A stretch of 20,491 nt of DNA from Anaerolineales bacterium (GTDB taxonomy: Bacteria > Chloroflexota > Anaerolineae > Anaerolineales > UBA6663). How positions within the stretch are numbered: the stretch's first letter is position 1; each line of letters begins with the position of its first letter. The notes under the pieces are model-generated. The model was given only the letters and a program-made list of their open reading frames with translations, did no database searches and was not told where the DNA came from. The stretch is taken from assembly GCA_016789165.1 (NCBI GenBank), contig JAEURL010000493.1:1-20491 (forward strand), read 5' to 3'. Positions 1 through 8,800 of the stretch are shown here, piece by piece. The position numbers and the translations under genes are program-made.

Positions 1-1226
1 GGCTGAAAGACCTGGCCGACGCCTGGCTGATGCACAACCGGGATATCCACGTCTGGGCCGACGACTCGGTGGTGCGGGTCTTCGAGGGGCGCGAGCTGCC
101 GGTGCGCCGCTCGCGCGGCTACGCCCCCTTCCCGGTCCGGCTGGGGTTTGAGGCCCCGCCCCTGCTGGCGGCCGGCGGCGAACTGAAGGCCACGTTCTGC
201 CTGGCGCGCGGCCGGCACGCCTTCCTGAGCCAGCACATCGGCGATATGGAGAACCTCGAAACCCTGCAGGCCTTCGAGCGGGCCGCCGCGCACTTCCAGG
301 CCATCTTCCGCGCCGCGCCGGAGGCGCTGGTGTGCGACCTGCACCCGCGCTATCTCTCCACGCGCTGGGCGCGCGAACACGCCGCCGGCCGGCCCGTCTT
401 CCAGGTCCAGCACCATCACGCCCACGTCGCCGCGGTCCTGGCCGAGAACGGCTGGGCCGGCGGCCGGCCCGTGATCGGCTTCAGCTTCGACGGCACCGGC
501 TACGGGACCGACGGCGCGATCTGGGGCGGCGAGGTGCTGCTGGCTGATTACGCCGGCTTCGAGCGCGCTTACCATTTGGCCTATGTGCCGCTGGCCGGCG
601 GTGACGCGGCCGTCAAGCGCCCGTACCGGGCGGCCCTGGCCCACCTGCAGGCGGCCGGCCTGGCCTGGGACGAGGACCTGCCGCCCGTGGCCGCCTGCCC
701 GCCGGCCGAGCGCGCCGTGCTGGCGCGCCAATTGGCGGCCGGCCTGAACACCGTGCCCACCAGCAGCCTGGGGCGCTTGTTCGACGCCGCGGCCGCCCTG
801 ATCGGCCTGCGCCCGATAGTCACCTACGAGGCCCAGGCCGCCATCGAACTGGAGGCGCTGGCCGCCCCGGACGAGGCCGGCGCTTACGCGTTCACGATCG
901 GCGAGCGCACGTTTGACGCCGCGCCCGCCATCCGCGGCCTGGCCGCCGACTGGCGGGCCGGGACGCCGGCGCCGGTGCTGGCCGCCCGCTTCCACAACGG
1001 CGTCGCCGAGTTGGTGCTGGCGCTCAGCCAGCGCCTGCGCGCCCGGCACGGGCTGAACACGGTGGCGCTGAGCGGCGGCGTCTTTCAGAATGTGACCCTG
1101 CTGGCCGGCGCCCTGAACCGCCTGCGCGCGGCCGGCTTCGAGGTGCTCAGCCATCGCCAGGTCCCGCCCAACGACGGCGGGCTGGCCCTCGGCCAGGCCG
1201 CCCTGGGCGCGTGGCTGAGCCATTAA
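1..1226 (+). CDS. hypF: Carbamoyltransferase HypF, C-terminal part (cut by left edge)
   Basis: HypF uses carbamoyl phosphate and ATP to make a thiocarbamate on the C-terminal cysteine of HypE, the source of the cyanide ligands of the [NiFe]-hydrogenase iron. The reading frame is open from the left edge (first full codon at base 3), so the ATG at base 30 is internal. About 408 of the usual 750 or so residues are present. The acylphosphatase domain, zinc fingers and most of the YrdC-like domain lie outside the window. What remains starts with the end of the YrdC-like domain (HNRDI, DDSVVR, RRSRGYAP) and continues into the Kae1-like carbamoyltransferase domain: HHHAHVA metal site, DGTGYGTDGAIWGGE, GGDAAVKRPYR, SSLGRLFDA, YEAQAAIELE, LSGGVFQN and the closing PPNDGGLALGQA. 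All expected motifs look intact. hypC follows after 24 bases, so the genes are very likely cotranscribed. Confidence 0.96.
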   Translation, partial: LKDLADAWLMHNRDIHVWADDSVVRVFEGRELPVRRSRGYAPFPVRLGFEAPPLLAAGGELKATFCLARGRHAFLSQHIGDMENLETLQAFERAAAHFQAIFRAAPEALVCDLHPRYLSTRWAREHAAGRPVFQVQHHHAHVAAVLAENGWAGGRPVIGFSFDGTGYGTDGAIWGGEVLLADYAGFERAYHLAYVPLAGGDAAVKRPYRAALAHLQAAGLAWDEDLPPVAACPPAERAVLARQLAAGLNTVPTSSLGRLFDAAAALIGLRPIVTYEAQAAIELEALAAPDEAGAYAFTIGERTFDAAPAIRGLAADWRAGTPAPVLAARFHNGVAELVLALSQRLRARHGLNTVALSGGVFQNVTLLAGALNRLRAAGFEVLSHRQVPPNDGGLALGQAALGAWLSH

Positions 1227-1240
1227 GACGACAGGTTTTT

Positions 1241-1245
1241 GGAGG
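1241..1245 (+). promoter_or_regulatory. Ribosome binding site of hypC
   Basis: GGAGG lies five bases before the ATG at 1251. It fixes the start so that the protein begins Met-Cys, as the family requires, and rules out an in-frame TTG at 1239 that overlaps the site. Confidence 0.8.
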
Positions 1246-1250
1246 CAATT

Positions 1251-1529
1251 ATGTGTCTAGGCATCCCTGGCAAGGTCATCGAGATCTACGAAACATCCGG
1301 CGTCCGCATGGGCAAGGTTGATTTCGACGGCGTGGTGAAGGAGGTCTGCCTGGCCTACCTGCCCGAGCTGCAGCTGGGCGATTACACCATCGTCCACGTC
1401 GGCTTCGCCATCACCCAGCTGGACGAGGCTTCGGCCCTGGAGAGCCTTCAGCTCTTCCGTGAGCTGGGCGAATTCGAAGAGGCGCTCGCGGCGGGGCCGG
1501 AGGCTTCAGCCGGCGCTCAAGGGAAGTAG
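1251..1529 (+). CDS. hypC: [NiFe]-hydrogenase maturation chaperone HypC
   Basis: HypC is the small chaperone that holds the iron group together with HypD and carries it to the large-subunit precursor. The 92-residue product begins MCLGIPGKV, the family signature. Cys2, exposed after removal of Met, is the iron and precursor-binding residue. The rest is the usual small beta-barrel (GKVDFDGVVKEVCLAYLPE, GDYTIVHVGFAI) and an acidic helix, followed by a roughly 15-residue Ala/Gly-rich tail slightly longer than in many homologues. The start at 1251 is set by GGAGG five bases upstream. The gene lies 24 bases after hypF and 38 before hypD, within the hyp operon. Confidence 0.96.
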   Translation: MCLGIPGKVIEIYETSGVRMGKVDFDGVVKEVCLAYLPELQLGDYTIVHVGFAITQLDEASALESLQLFRELGEFEEALAAGPEASAGAQGK

Positions 1530-1567
1530 CCGCGCCGCCCTTGGTGATATCGGCCCGCAGGTGAGCT

Positions 1568-2692
<1,125 letters not shown>

Positions 2693-2744
2693 CGCTGGCG
2701 CCGGCCCGCCGGACCTGAATAGAAACGAACGACACCGCTCGCCT

Positions 2745-3803
2745 ATGTCTAACGAACTTAACTTCGAAGGCTGGAGCTGCCCGCTGCCCTTGCGCGATCA
2801 TCCGACCGTCATCCTCGGGCACGGCGGCGGCGGCCAGCTCTCGGCCGAGCTGATCAAGCACCTCTTCCTGCCGGCCTTCGGCAACCCCGCCCTGGACCAG
2901 TTGGGCGATTCCACCGTGCTGCAACTGGCCGGCGGGCGCGTGGCTGTCTCCACCGATTCGTTCGTGGTGCGCCCGCTCTTCTTCCCCGGCGGCAACATCG
3001 GCGAGCTGGCCGTGAACGGCACCGTCAACGACCTGGCGATGAGCGGCGCGCGCCCGCTCTATCTGACGGCCGGCTTCATCATCGAGGAGGGCCTGCCGCT
3101 GGCGCAGCTGGGCGTGATCGTGGAGAGCATGGCGGCGGCGGCCCGGTCGGCCGGCGTGCAGCTGGTGGCCGGCGACACCAAGGTGGTGGACCGCGGCCAC
3201 GGCGACGGCGTCTTCATCAACACCGCCGGCCTGGGCCTGATCCCGGCCGGCGTCGAGATCGGGCCGCGGCGCGCCCGGCCCGGCGACGTGATCCTGCTGA
3301 GCGGCACGCTGGGCGACCACGGCATGGCCATCATGAGCGTGCGCGAGGGCCTGCAGTTCGAGACCGCCATCGTCAGCGACACCGCCGCCCTGAACGGCCT
3401 GGTGCAGGACCTGCTGCAGGCCGCGCCCGACGTCCATGTGCTGCGCGACCCGACCCGCGGCGGGCTGGCCGCCTCGCTGAACGAGATCGCGGCCGCCAGC
3501 GGCGTGGGCATGGCTCTGGAGGAGCGCCTGATCCCGGTGGAGCCGGCCGTGCAGTCCGCCTGCGAGCTGCTGGGCCTGGACCCGCTCTACGTGGCCAACG
3601 AGGGCAAGCTGGTGGCGATCGTGCCGGCCGAGCAGGCCGAGGCCGCGCTGGCCGCCCTGCGCGCGCACCCGCTGGGCCGGCGCGCGGCCCGCATCGGCCG
3701 GGTGATGGCCGAGCACCCCGGCCTGGTCACCACCCGCACCGGCATCGGCGGCACGCGCGTGGTCGATATGGCCATCGGCGAGCAGCTGCCGCGCATCTGC
3801 TGA
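2745..3803 (+). CDS. hypE: Hydrogenase maturation enzyme HypE
   Basis: HypE is a PurM/AIR-synthase-like ATPase that dehydrates the thiocarbamate made by HypF to a thiocyanate on its own last residue, then passes cyanide to the HypC-HypD iron. The 352-residue product shows HGGGGQLSAELI at the N terminus, LGDSTVL and STDSFVV (ATP and metal site), GNIGELAVNGTVNDLAMSGA, AGDTKVVDRG, SGTLGDHGMAI, DPTRGGLAASLNEIA and VANEGKLVAIV. It ends exactly in PRIC, keeping the essential C-terminal cysteine. There are 52 non-coding bases after hypD and no clear Shine-Dalgarno sequence before the ATG; no better upstream start is apparent. It is the last recognisable hyp gene of the operon. Confidence 0.97.
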   Translation: MSNELNFEGWSCPLPLRDHPTVILGHGGGGQLSAELIKHLFLPAFGNPALDQLGDSTVLQLAGGRVAVSTDSFVVRPLFFPGGNIGELAVNGTVNDLAMSGARPLYLTAGFIIEEGLPLAQLGVIVESMAAAARSAGVQLVAGDTKVVDRGHGDGVFINTAGLGLIPAGVEIGPRRARPGDVILLSGTLGDHGMAIMSVREGLQFETAIVSDTAALNGLVQDLLQAAPDVHVLRDPTRGGLAASLNEIAAASGVGMALEERLIPVEPAVQSACELLGLDPLYVANEGKLVAIVPAEQAEAALAALRAHPLGRRAARIGRVMAEHPGLVTTRTGIGGTRVVDMAIGEQLPRIC

Positions 3804-3818
3804 GCGTTCCCGCCGCGT

Positions 3819-4202
3819 ATGGCGCGTCCCCGCTCCGGCACGCCGACGACCCTGGAGGCGTATTTTTCCGGACAGCCCGAGTCCCTGGCGCTCTTCGAGG
3901 CCGTGCGCGCCCTGATCGCCGAAATCGGCCCGGCCGCCCTGCGCGTGACCAAGAGCCAAATCGCCTTCCGCCGCCGCACGGCCTTTGCCTGGGTCTGGCG
4001 GCCGGGCCTCTATCTGCGCGGCCGGGGCGCGCCGCTGGTGCTCACCCTGTCGTTCCGCTATCGCCATCCCTCGCCACGCTGGAAGCAGATCGTGGAAGCC
4101 GCGCCGCGGCGCTTCACCCATCACCTGGAAGTGCACACCGCCGCCGACCTGGATCTGGAGGTCCGTCAGTGGCTGCGGGATGCCTGGGCGGCGGCGGCCT
4201 GA
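3819..4202 (+). CDS. DUF5655-like small protein
   Basis: The 127-residue product resembles DUF5655 domain proteins: an N-terminal EAYFSGQPESLALFEAVRALIAEIG helix region, VTKSQIAFRRRTAFAWVW in the centre, a short basic beta segment (GLYLRGRGAPLVLTLSF), HHLEV and a closing helix with DLEVRQWLRDAW. The family has no firmly established reaction, so no function is assigned. No signal peptide or membrane segment is visible and the protein is basic, so it is probably cytosolic. It begins 15 bases after hypE and could ride on the hyp transcript, but nothing known links the family to hydrogenase assembly. The family call is from remembered motif spacing, hence moderate confidence. That the gene is real is supported by its tight packing and typical codon use. 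Confidence 0.7.
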   Translation: MARPRSGTPTTLEAYFSGQPESLALFEAVRALIAEIGPAALRVTKSQIAFRRRTAFAWVWRPGLYLRGRGAPLVLTLSFRYRHPSPRWKQIVEAAPRRFTHHLEVHTAADLDLEVRQWLRDAWAAAA

Positions 4203-4388
4203 GCGCCATCGGCCAACCCGACCCGGCCGCCGGCCAAGACACACGATCGTCAAGGTTTCCCGGCCTGATTTATCAAACTTTCCCGACAGACAGCCCCCGT
4301 CGTTTGGCCTTACAGTGTCCCTGCCGCTGTCAGGGCACGTGCGGGCGGCCGGCTTTTTTCCGCCTGCGGGGCGGCGAATGGGGCGCAC
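4203..4388 (+). other. Intergenic region with a bulged hairpin
   Basis: This 186-base gap is locally less GC-rich around 4262-4318. At 4315-4338 GTG-T-CCCTG can pair with CAGGG-CAC, giving an eight-pair stem with one bulged T and a seven-base loop. There is no T-tract directly after it, so it is not a standard terminator. It may mark the end of the hyp transcript or the leader of the next gene. No convincing promoter was recognised. Confidence 0.35.
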
Positions 4389-5603
4389 ATGGAAAGTGAA
4401 CTCAAGGCCTACCATCGTCTATATGCCGAGCGCTTTGTGATCCGGGAACGGCGGCCGGCCGCCCAGCGCCGCCCGGCTGCGGCCCACACCGCCGCTGGCC
4501 CGGCCGAGCTCTGGTTCGACGAAGCCGCCCTGAAGATCCATCAAACCGAGGTGGCCCGGACGCTGGGCTGTTCAGAAGGCGTGCTGGTGGTCGTCCACGA
4601 CAGCCTGCCGCCGGCCTATCCGGGCCTGGCCGGCCCCATCCCCGCCGGCCAGCCGGCCCCGCCCTGCGCCGTCCTGCTGATCTTTGTCTGCCCGGCCGGC
4701 ACAGCGCTGCTGGACCGCCGGCTGTATCTGCCCGAGGCCTGGTTTGCGGCCGAGCGCCCGGCCTCTGACGTGGCCGCGAGCGTGCCAGCCTGGGTCTCCT
4801 ATCAAACCGGCCCGGCGTTGGGCGCCGAGATGGTGCGGGCCGCGGTGGCCGCCGGCCGCCTGCCCATTCGCTGGGTGCTCCTCGATCAAGCCTACAGCCG
4901 GGATTGGCGTTTGTTGGACGACCTGCATCTGGCCGGCCAGACCTTTTGGGTGGAGGCCGGCCGCGCGCAGGCGGTCTGGCACCGGGCCTCGCCCTCCGCC
5001 GGCGCCTGGGAAGCCGAGCGGGCCGACATCCTGGCGGCGCGCCTGCCCGGCCCGGACTGGCAGGCGCTCGGCTGCGACGAGGCCACGGCCCAGCGCCTGG
5101 TCCTGGATCGCCGGGGCCGGCCCGGCCCGGAGGGCTGGCTGATCGTCCAGCGGCCGGCTGGCCGGCTGGCCGTGGACCAATGGCAGTTTGCGATCAGCAA
5201 CGCGGCCCGGAGCCTGTCGGCGGAGACGCTGGCGCAGATCGCCAGCTGGCGCGCGGCCGCGCTGGCGGCGGTGGGGGAATGCCGCCTGGAAGCGGCCGAG
5301 GCCGCGCCGGGCTGGGCCGGCTGGCATCACCAAATGACCCTGACCATGGTGGCCCATCACTTCCGGCTCCAGCTGCGGCGCCGCTTTGGCCCGGCCGCGC
5401 CGGCGCTGAACATGGCGCAAAGCCGGCGGCTCCTGGAAGCCGTCCTCCTGCGGCCGGATTTCGACGTGCAGCCGGCCGTGGCCGAGATCGAACAGATCCA
5501 GCGCCAGAATCTGGCCGATTATCGCCCGACAGGCTTTAGCATCCCTCACCCAGAACCGGTCACCCCGCTGGACGGGCTGTACGGGCCCTGCCCGGCCATT
5601 TGA
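4389..5603 (+). CDS. IS701/SRSO17-type transposase-derived protein, catalytic site eroded
   Basis: The 404-residue product aligns by eye with DDE transposases of the IS701 group. GVLVVVHDS at 64-72 corresponds to the first-Asp strand, LLDRRLYLPEAW at 107-118 is a near-perfect family signature, and QTGPALGAEMVRAAVAAGRLPIRWVLLDQAY (139-169) covers the second-Asp region. GWHHQMTLTMVAHHF and APALNMAQSRRLLEAVLLRPDFD (311-359) match the usual C-terminal end. The first two acidic residues may survive as Asp71 and Asp166. However, the DDTGFPKKG and RQYxG segments are replaced by proline-rich sequence, and the helix that should carry the catalytic Glu (family pattern WxIExxFxxxKxExGL) reads SWRAAALAAVGECRLE. 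The N-terminal domain is also shorter than usual. The frame is open and codon use matches neighbours, which suggests an old, possibly domesticated copy. No flanking inverted repeats were found. Confidence 0.72.
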   Translation: MESELKAYHRLYAERFVIRERRPAAQRRPAAAHTAAGPAELWFDEAALKIHQTEVARTLGCSEGVLVVVHDSLPPAYPGLAGPIPAGQPAPPCAVLLIFVCPAGTALLDRRLYLPEAWFAAERPASDVAASVPAWVSYQTGPALGAEMVRAAVAAGRLPIRWVLLDQAYSRDWRLLDDLHLAGQTFWVEAGRAQAVWHRASPSAGAWEAERADILAARLPGPDWQALGCDEATAQRLVLDRRGRPGPEGWLIVQRPAGRLAVDQWQFAISNAARSLSAETLAQIASWRAAALAAVGECRLEAAEAAPGWAGWHHQMTLTMVAHHFRLQLRRRFGPAAPALNMAQSRRLLEAVLLRPDFDVQPAVAEIEQIQRQNLADYRPTGFSIPHPEPVTPLDGLYGPCPAI

Positions 5604-5768
5604 GGCCGGCCGGGCCAGACCATTCCCCACGGCGCCCGCCTGGGCCGCCTGACCATCAACGTTGGCAGGGCGTTAGGGCCGGCCCAGCCCGGCCTGGGAC
5701 CAATTTCCCATTCTCTAACTGAATCCTAGCGCTGGACGGCATTCGGACCCGCCGGCTCTTCAAACCGG

Positions 5769-5777
5769 TGCTAAACT
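5769..5777 (+). promoter_or_regulatory. Candidate extended -10 promoter of the cyclase gene
   Basis: TGCTAAACT fits TGn followed by a -10-like hexamer, about 55 bases before the cyclase ATG. It has the same layout (TGnTAnACT) as the element before the 66-residue NHLP gene. No -35 box is recognisable, which is acceptable for an extended -10 promoter. Inferred only from sequence. Confidence 0.4.
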
Positions 5778-5786
5778 ATCCGTCGC

Positions 5787-5803
5787 TCAGACGGCGGGTC
5801 TGA
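5787..5803 (+). promoter_or_regulatory. Operator-like palindrome near the presumed cyclase start of transcription
   Basis: TCAGACggcggGTCTGA is a perfect dyad with six-base half-sites and a five-base spacer. It begins nine bases after the candidate -10 and would cover or follow +1, a position typical of a repressor site. It overlaps a competing short hairpin, CCGTC at 5780-5784 with GACGG at 5790-5794. It does not match the CRP consensus. Confidence 0.35.
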
Positions 5804-5831
5804 CCCTGGCTCACTTCGTTCAAACGCATAC

Positions 5832-8800
5832 ATGTCCCAAGTCCTGGACGTCCTCGTCAGCTATGTGCCGGCGCTGGTTTCGCGCCGGCTGGTCACGGAC
5901 CCCGCGCCTATCACGGCTCCGCGCCTGGAACGGTACCCGTGTGTGGCCCTCTTCGCCGACGTCTCCGGCTTCACGCCGCTGGCCGAACGCCTCTCCAGCC
6001 GCGGGCCGCAAGGCGTGGAAGAGCTTTCGCGCCTGCTCAACACCTACTTCGGCCAACTGATCGACCTGATCGCCGACCACGGCGGCGACATCGTGAAGTT
6101 CGCGGGCGATGCGCTGCTGGCGCTCTGGCCGGTGGCCGACCTCGCGGCCGAGGGCTTCAGCCGGCCCACGGCCGCCGCCTATGCGGCCGTGCTCAGCGCC
6201 GTGCAGTGCGCGGCCACGGCCCAGCGCGCCCTGCAGGGCTTTGAGGCCACGGAGGCGCGCCTGGCCCTGCGCATGGGCGTGGGCGTGGGCGAGGCCCTGC
6301 TGGAGCACCTGGGCGGCGAATACGGGCGCTGGCACATCCTGGTCTCGGGCGATCTGATGAAACAGGTGACGACCATGGAGCGTCAGGCTGAGCCGGGCGA
6401 GGTGATCCTCGCGCCGGAGGCCTGGCGGGTGGTGCAGGAGGCCTGTGCCGGCGAGCCGCTGCCCAGCGGCGCCATGCGCTTGACGGCCGTGCGCGCGCCC
6501 ATCCCGCCCTTCCCGCTGCCCCAGGCCGCCATCCCGGCCGAGGCCGTGCCGGCCCTGCAGGCCTATGTGCCCGGCGCCATCCGCACGCGGCTGGTGGCCG
6601 GCCAGACCGGCTGGCTGGCCGAGCTGCGCCGCGTCACCGTCATCTTCGCCCACCTGCCCACGCTGGATCACCACACGTCGCTCGACCATGCCCAGCACAT
6701 CGTGCGCACGCTGCAAAGCGCCATCTACCGCTTCGAGGGCAGCGTGGACAAGCTCAGCGTGGAGGAGAAAGGCGTGTCGCTGCTGGCCGTGATGGGCTGG
6801 CCGCCGCTGGCGCACGAGGATGACCCGGCCCGCGGCGTGCAGGTGGCGCTGACCATGCAGGCCGAGCTGCGCAAGCTGGCCGTGCCCAGCGCTATCGGCG
6901 TGGCCACCGGGCGCGCTTTCTGCGGCAGCATCGGCAACGCCCAGCGCCGCGAATACACCATGATCGGCGACGTGGTCAACCTGGCCGCGCGGCTGATGCA
7001 GGCCGCGGCGGACACCGTGCTGTGCGACTCGGCCACGCACCAGGCCGCCGCGCGCGCGATTGAGTTCGAGACCCTGCCGGCCATCACGGTCAAGGGCCGC
7101 ACCGAGGCGGTGCCGGTCTTCCGCCCCAGCGGCGAGGCGCACAAAGCCCGGCTGATCAGCCCGGCCGCCGAAGCCCCCATGGTCGGCCGCACGGCCGAGC
7201 GCATGGCGCTGGCCAACCGCCTGCAGGTGCTGCTGGGCGGCCAAGGCGGCCTGGTGGTGGTGGAAGGCGAGGCCGGCCTGGGCAAGAGCCGGCTGGTGGA
7301 GGACTTGCTGGAGCAGGCCCAGACGCTGGGCATCGAGAGCCTGGCCGGCGCCGGCGACTCCATCGAGCACCTCACGCCCTATCACGCCTGGCGGCCGGTC
7401 TTCAGCCGGCTGCTGGAGGTGGACCTCTTCCACGACTCGGGCGTGCGGCGCAACACCCTGCAGAAATTCGGCCTGGACGCCCAAGCCTTGCAGCTGCTGC
7501 CGCTGCTGGACGATATCCTGCCCATTCGCCTGGCCGACAACGAGGTCACGGCCCAGATGACGGGCCAGGTGCGCGCCGACAACACGCGCGATTTCCTGCT
7601 GCGCCTGCTGGGCGCGGCCGCGCGGCCGGCCCCCAAGCTGGTGGTGCTGGAAGACGCCCACTGGTTTGACACGGCCTCCTGGGCCCTGGCGCTGCTGGCC
7701 GCCCAGCGCGTCCCCTCCGTGCTGCTGGTCATCACCACCCGGCCGCTGGCCGACCCGGCGCCGGCTGAGTTCGGCCAGCTGCTCCGGCAGCCCGGCGCGC
7801 TGCGCCTGAAGCTGGAGGCCCTGGCCGCCGACGACACACTGGCCCTGGTCTGCCACGGCCTGGGCGTGGCCAGCGTGCCCCGCCCGGTGGCCGACCTGAT
7901 CGGCCGCAAGGCCGAGGGCAACCCCTTCTACAGCCAGGAGCTGGCCTTCGCCCTGCGCGACACCGGCCTGATCCACATCGCGGATGGGGAGTGCCGGCTG
8001 GCCGAGGGCCGGCGCGACCTGAGCGCCGTGGACTTGCCCGACAACGTGCAGGGCCTGATCACCAGCCGCATCGACCGCCTGCCGCCGCCCCAGCAGCTGA
8101 CGCTGAAGGTCGCCAGCGTCATCGGCCGCACCTTCCCCTATCCGGCCCTGCGCACCATTTATCCGGTGGACGACGACCGCGAGCAGCTCCCCGGCCACCT
8201 GGAGGCGCTGGACCGCCTGGACCTGACGGCGCTGGAGACGCCCGAGCCGCACCTGGCCTACACCTTCAAGCACATCATCACCCGCGACGTGGCCTACAAC
8301 CTGATGCTGTACGCCCAGCGCGAGCGCCTGCACCAGCGCGCCGCCGAGTGGTACGAGGCCACCCACGCCGCTGAGCTGGCCCTGTTCTACGAGCTGCTGG
8401 CCTACCACTGGCGGGCCGCCACGGATTCCGCCAAGGCCCTGGATTACCTGGCCAAGGCCGGCGACCAGGCGCTGGAAAACTACGCCAACGAAGAGGCCCT
8501 CCGCTTCTACAGCCAGGCGCTGGAGCTGGCCGAGGCCGCCGGCCTCTCGGCGGCCCGCCGCGCCCAACTGGAGCTGCGCCTGGGCGAGGCCTATACCAAC
8601 GCCACCCAGCCGGGCGAGGGCCGCGTGCACCTGGAGCGCGGCCTGGCCCTGCTCGGCCAGCCGGCCCCGGCCACGCCGCTGCAGGCCGGCCTGAGCCTGC
8701 TGAACCAGATCGTGCGCCAGACCGTCCACCGCCTCTTCCCGCGCCGCTTCATCGGCCGCGCGCCGGCCAGCCTGCGGCCCACCTTGCTGGACGCGGCCCG

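Larger units (their letters stand above)
5604..5831 (+). other. Intergenic region before the cyclase gene
   Basis: The 228-base gap separates the transposase-derived gene from the cyclase. The first half is GC-rich with short dyads (for example CCCAG and CTGGG at 5683-5698) but no T-tract. The second half holds the candidate promoter and palindrome listed separately. No small gene with a ribosome binding site was seen. Confidence 0.5.

Noticed and set aside
4389..5603. A complete insertion sequence around the transposase-derived gene
   Set aside because: No matching terminal inverted repeats or target duplications were found in the flanking gaps, and the catalytic motifs are eroded.
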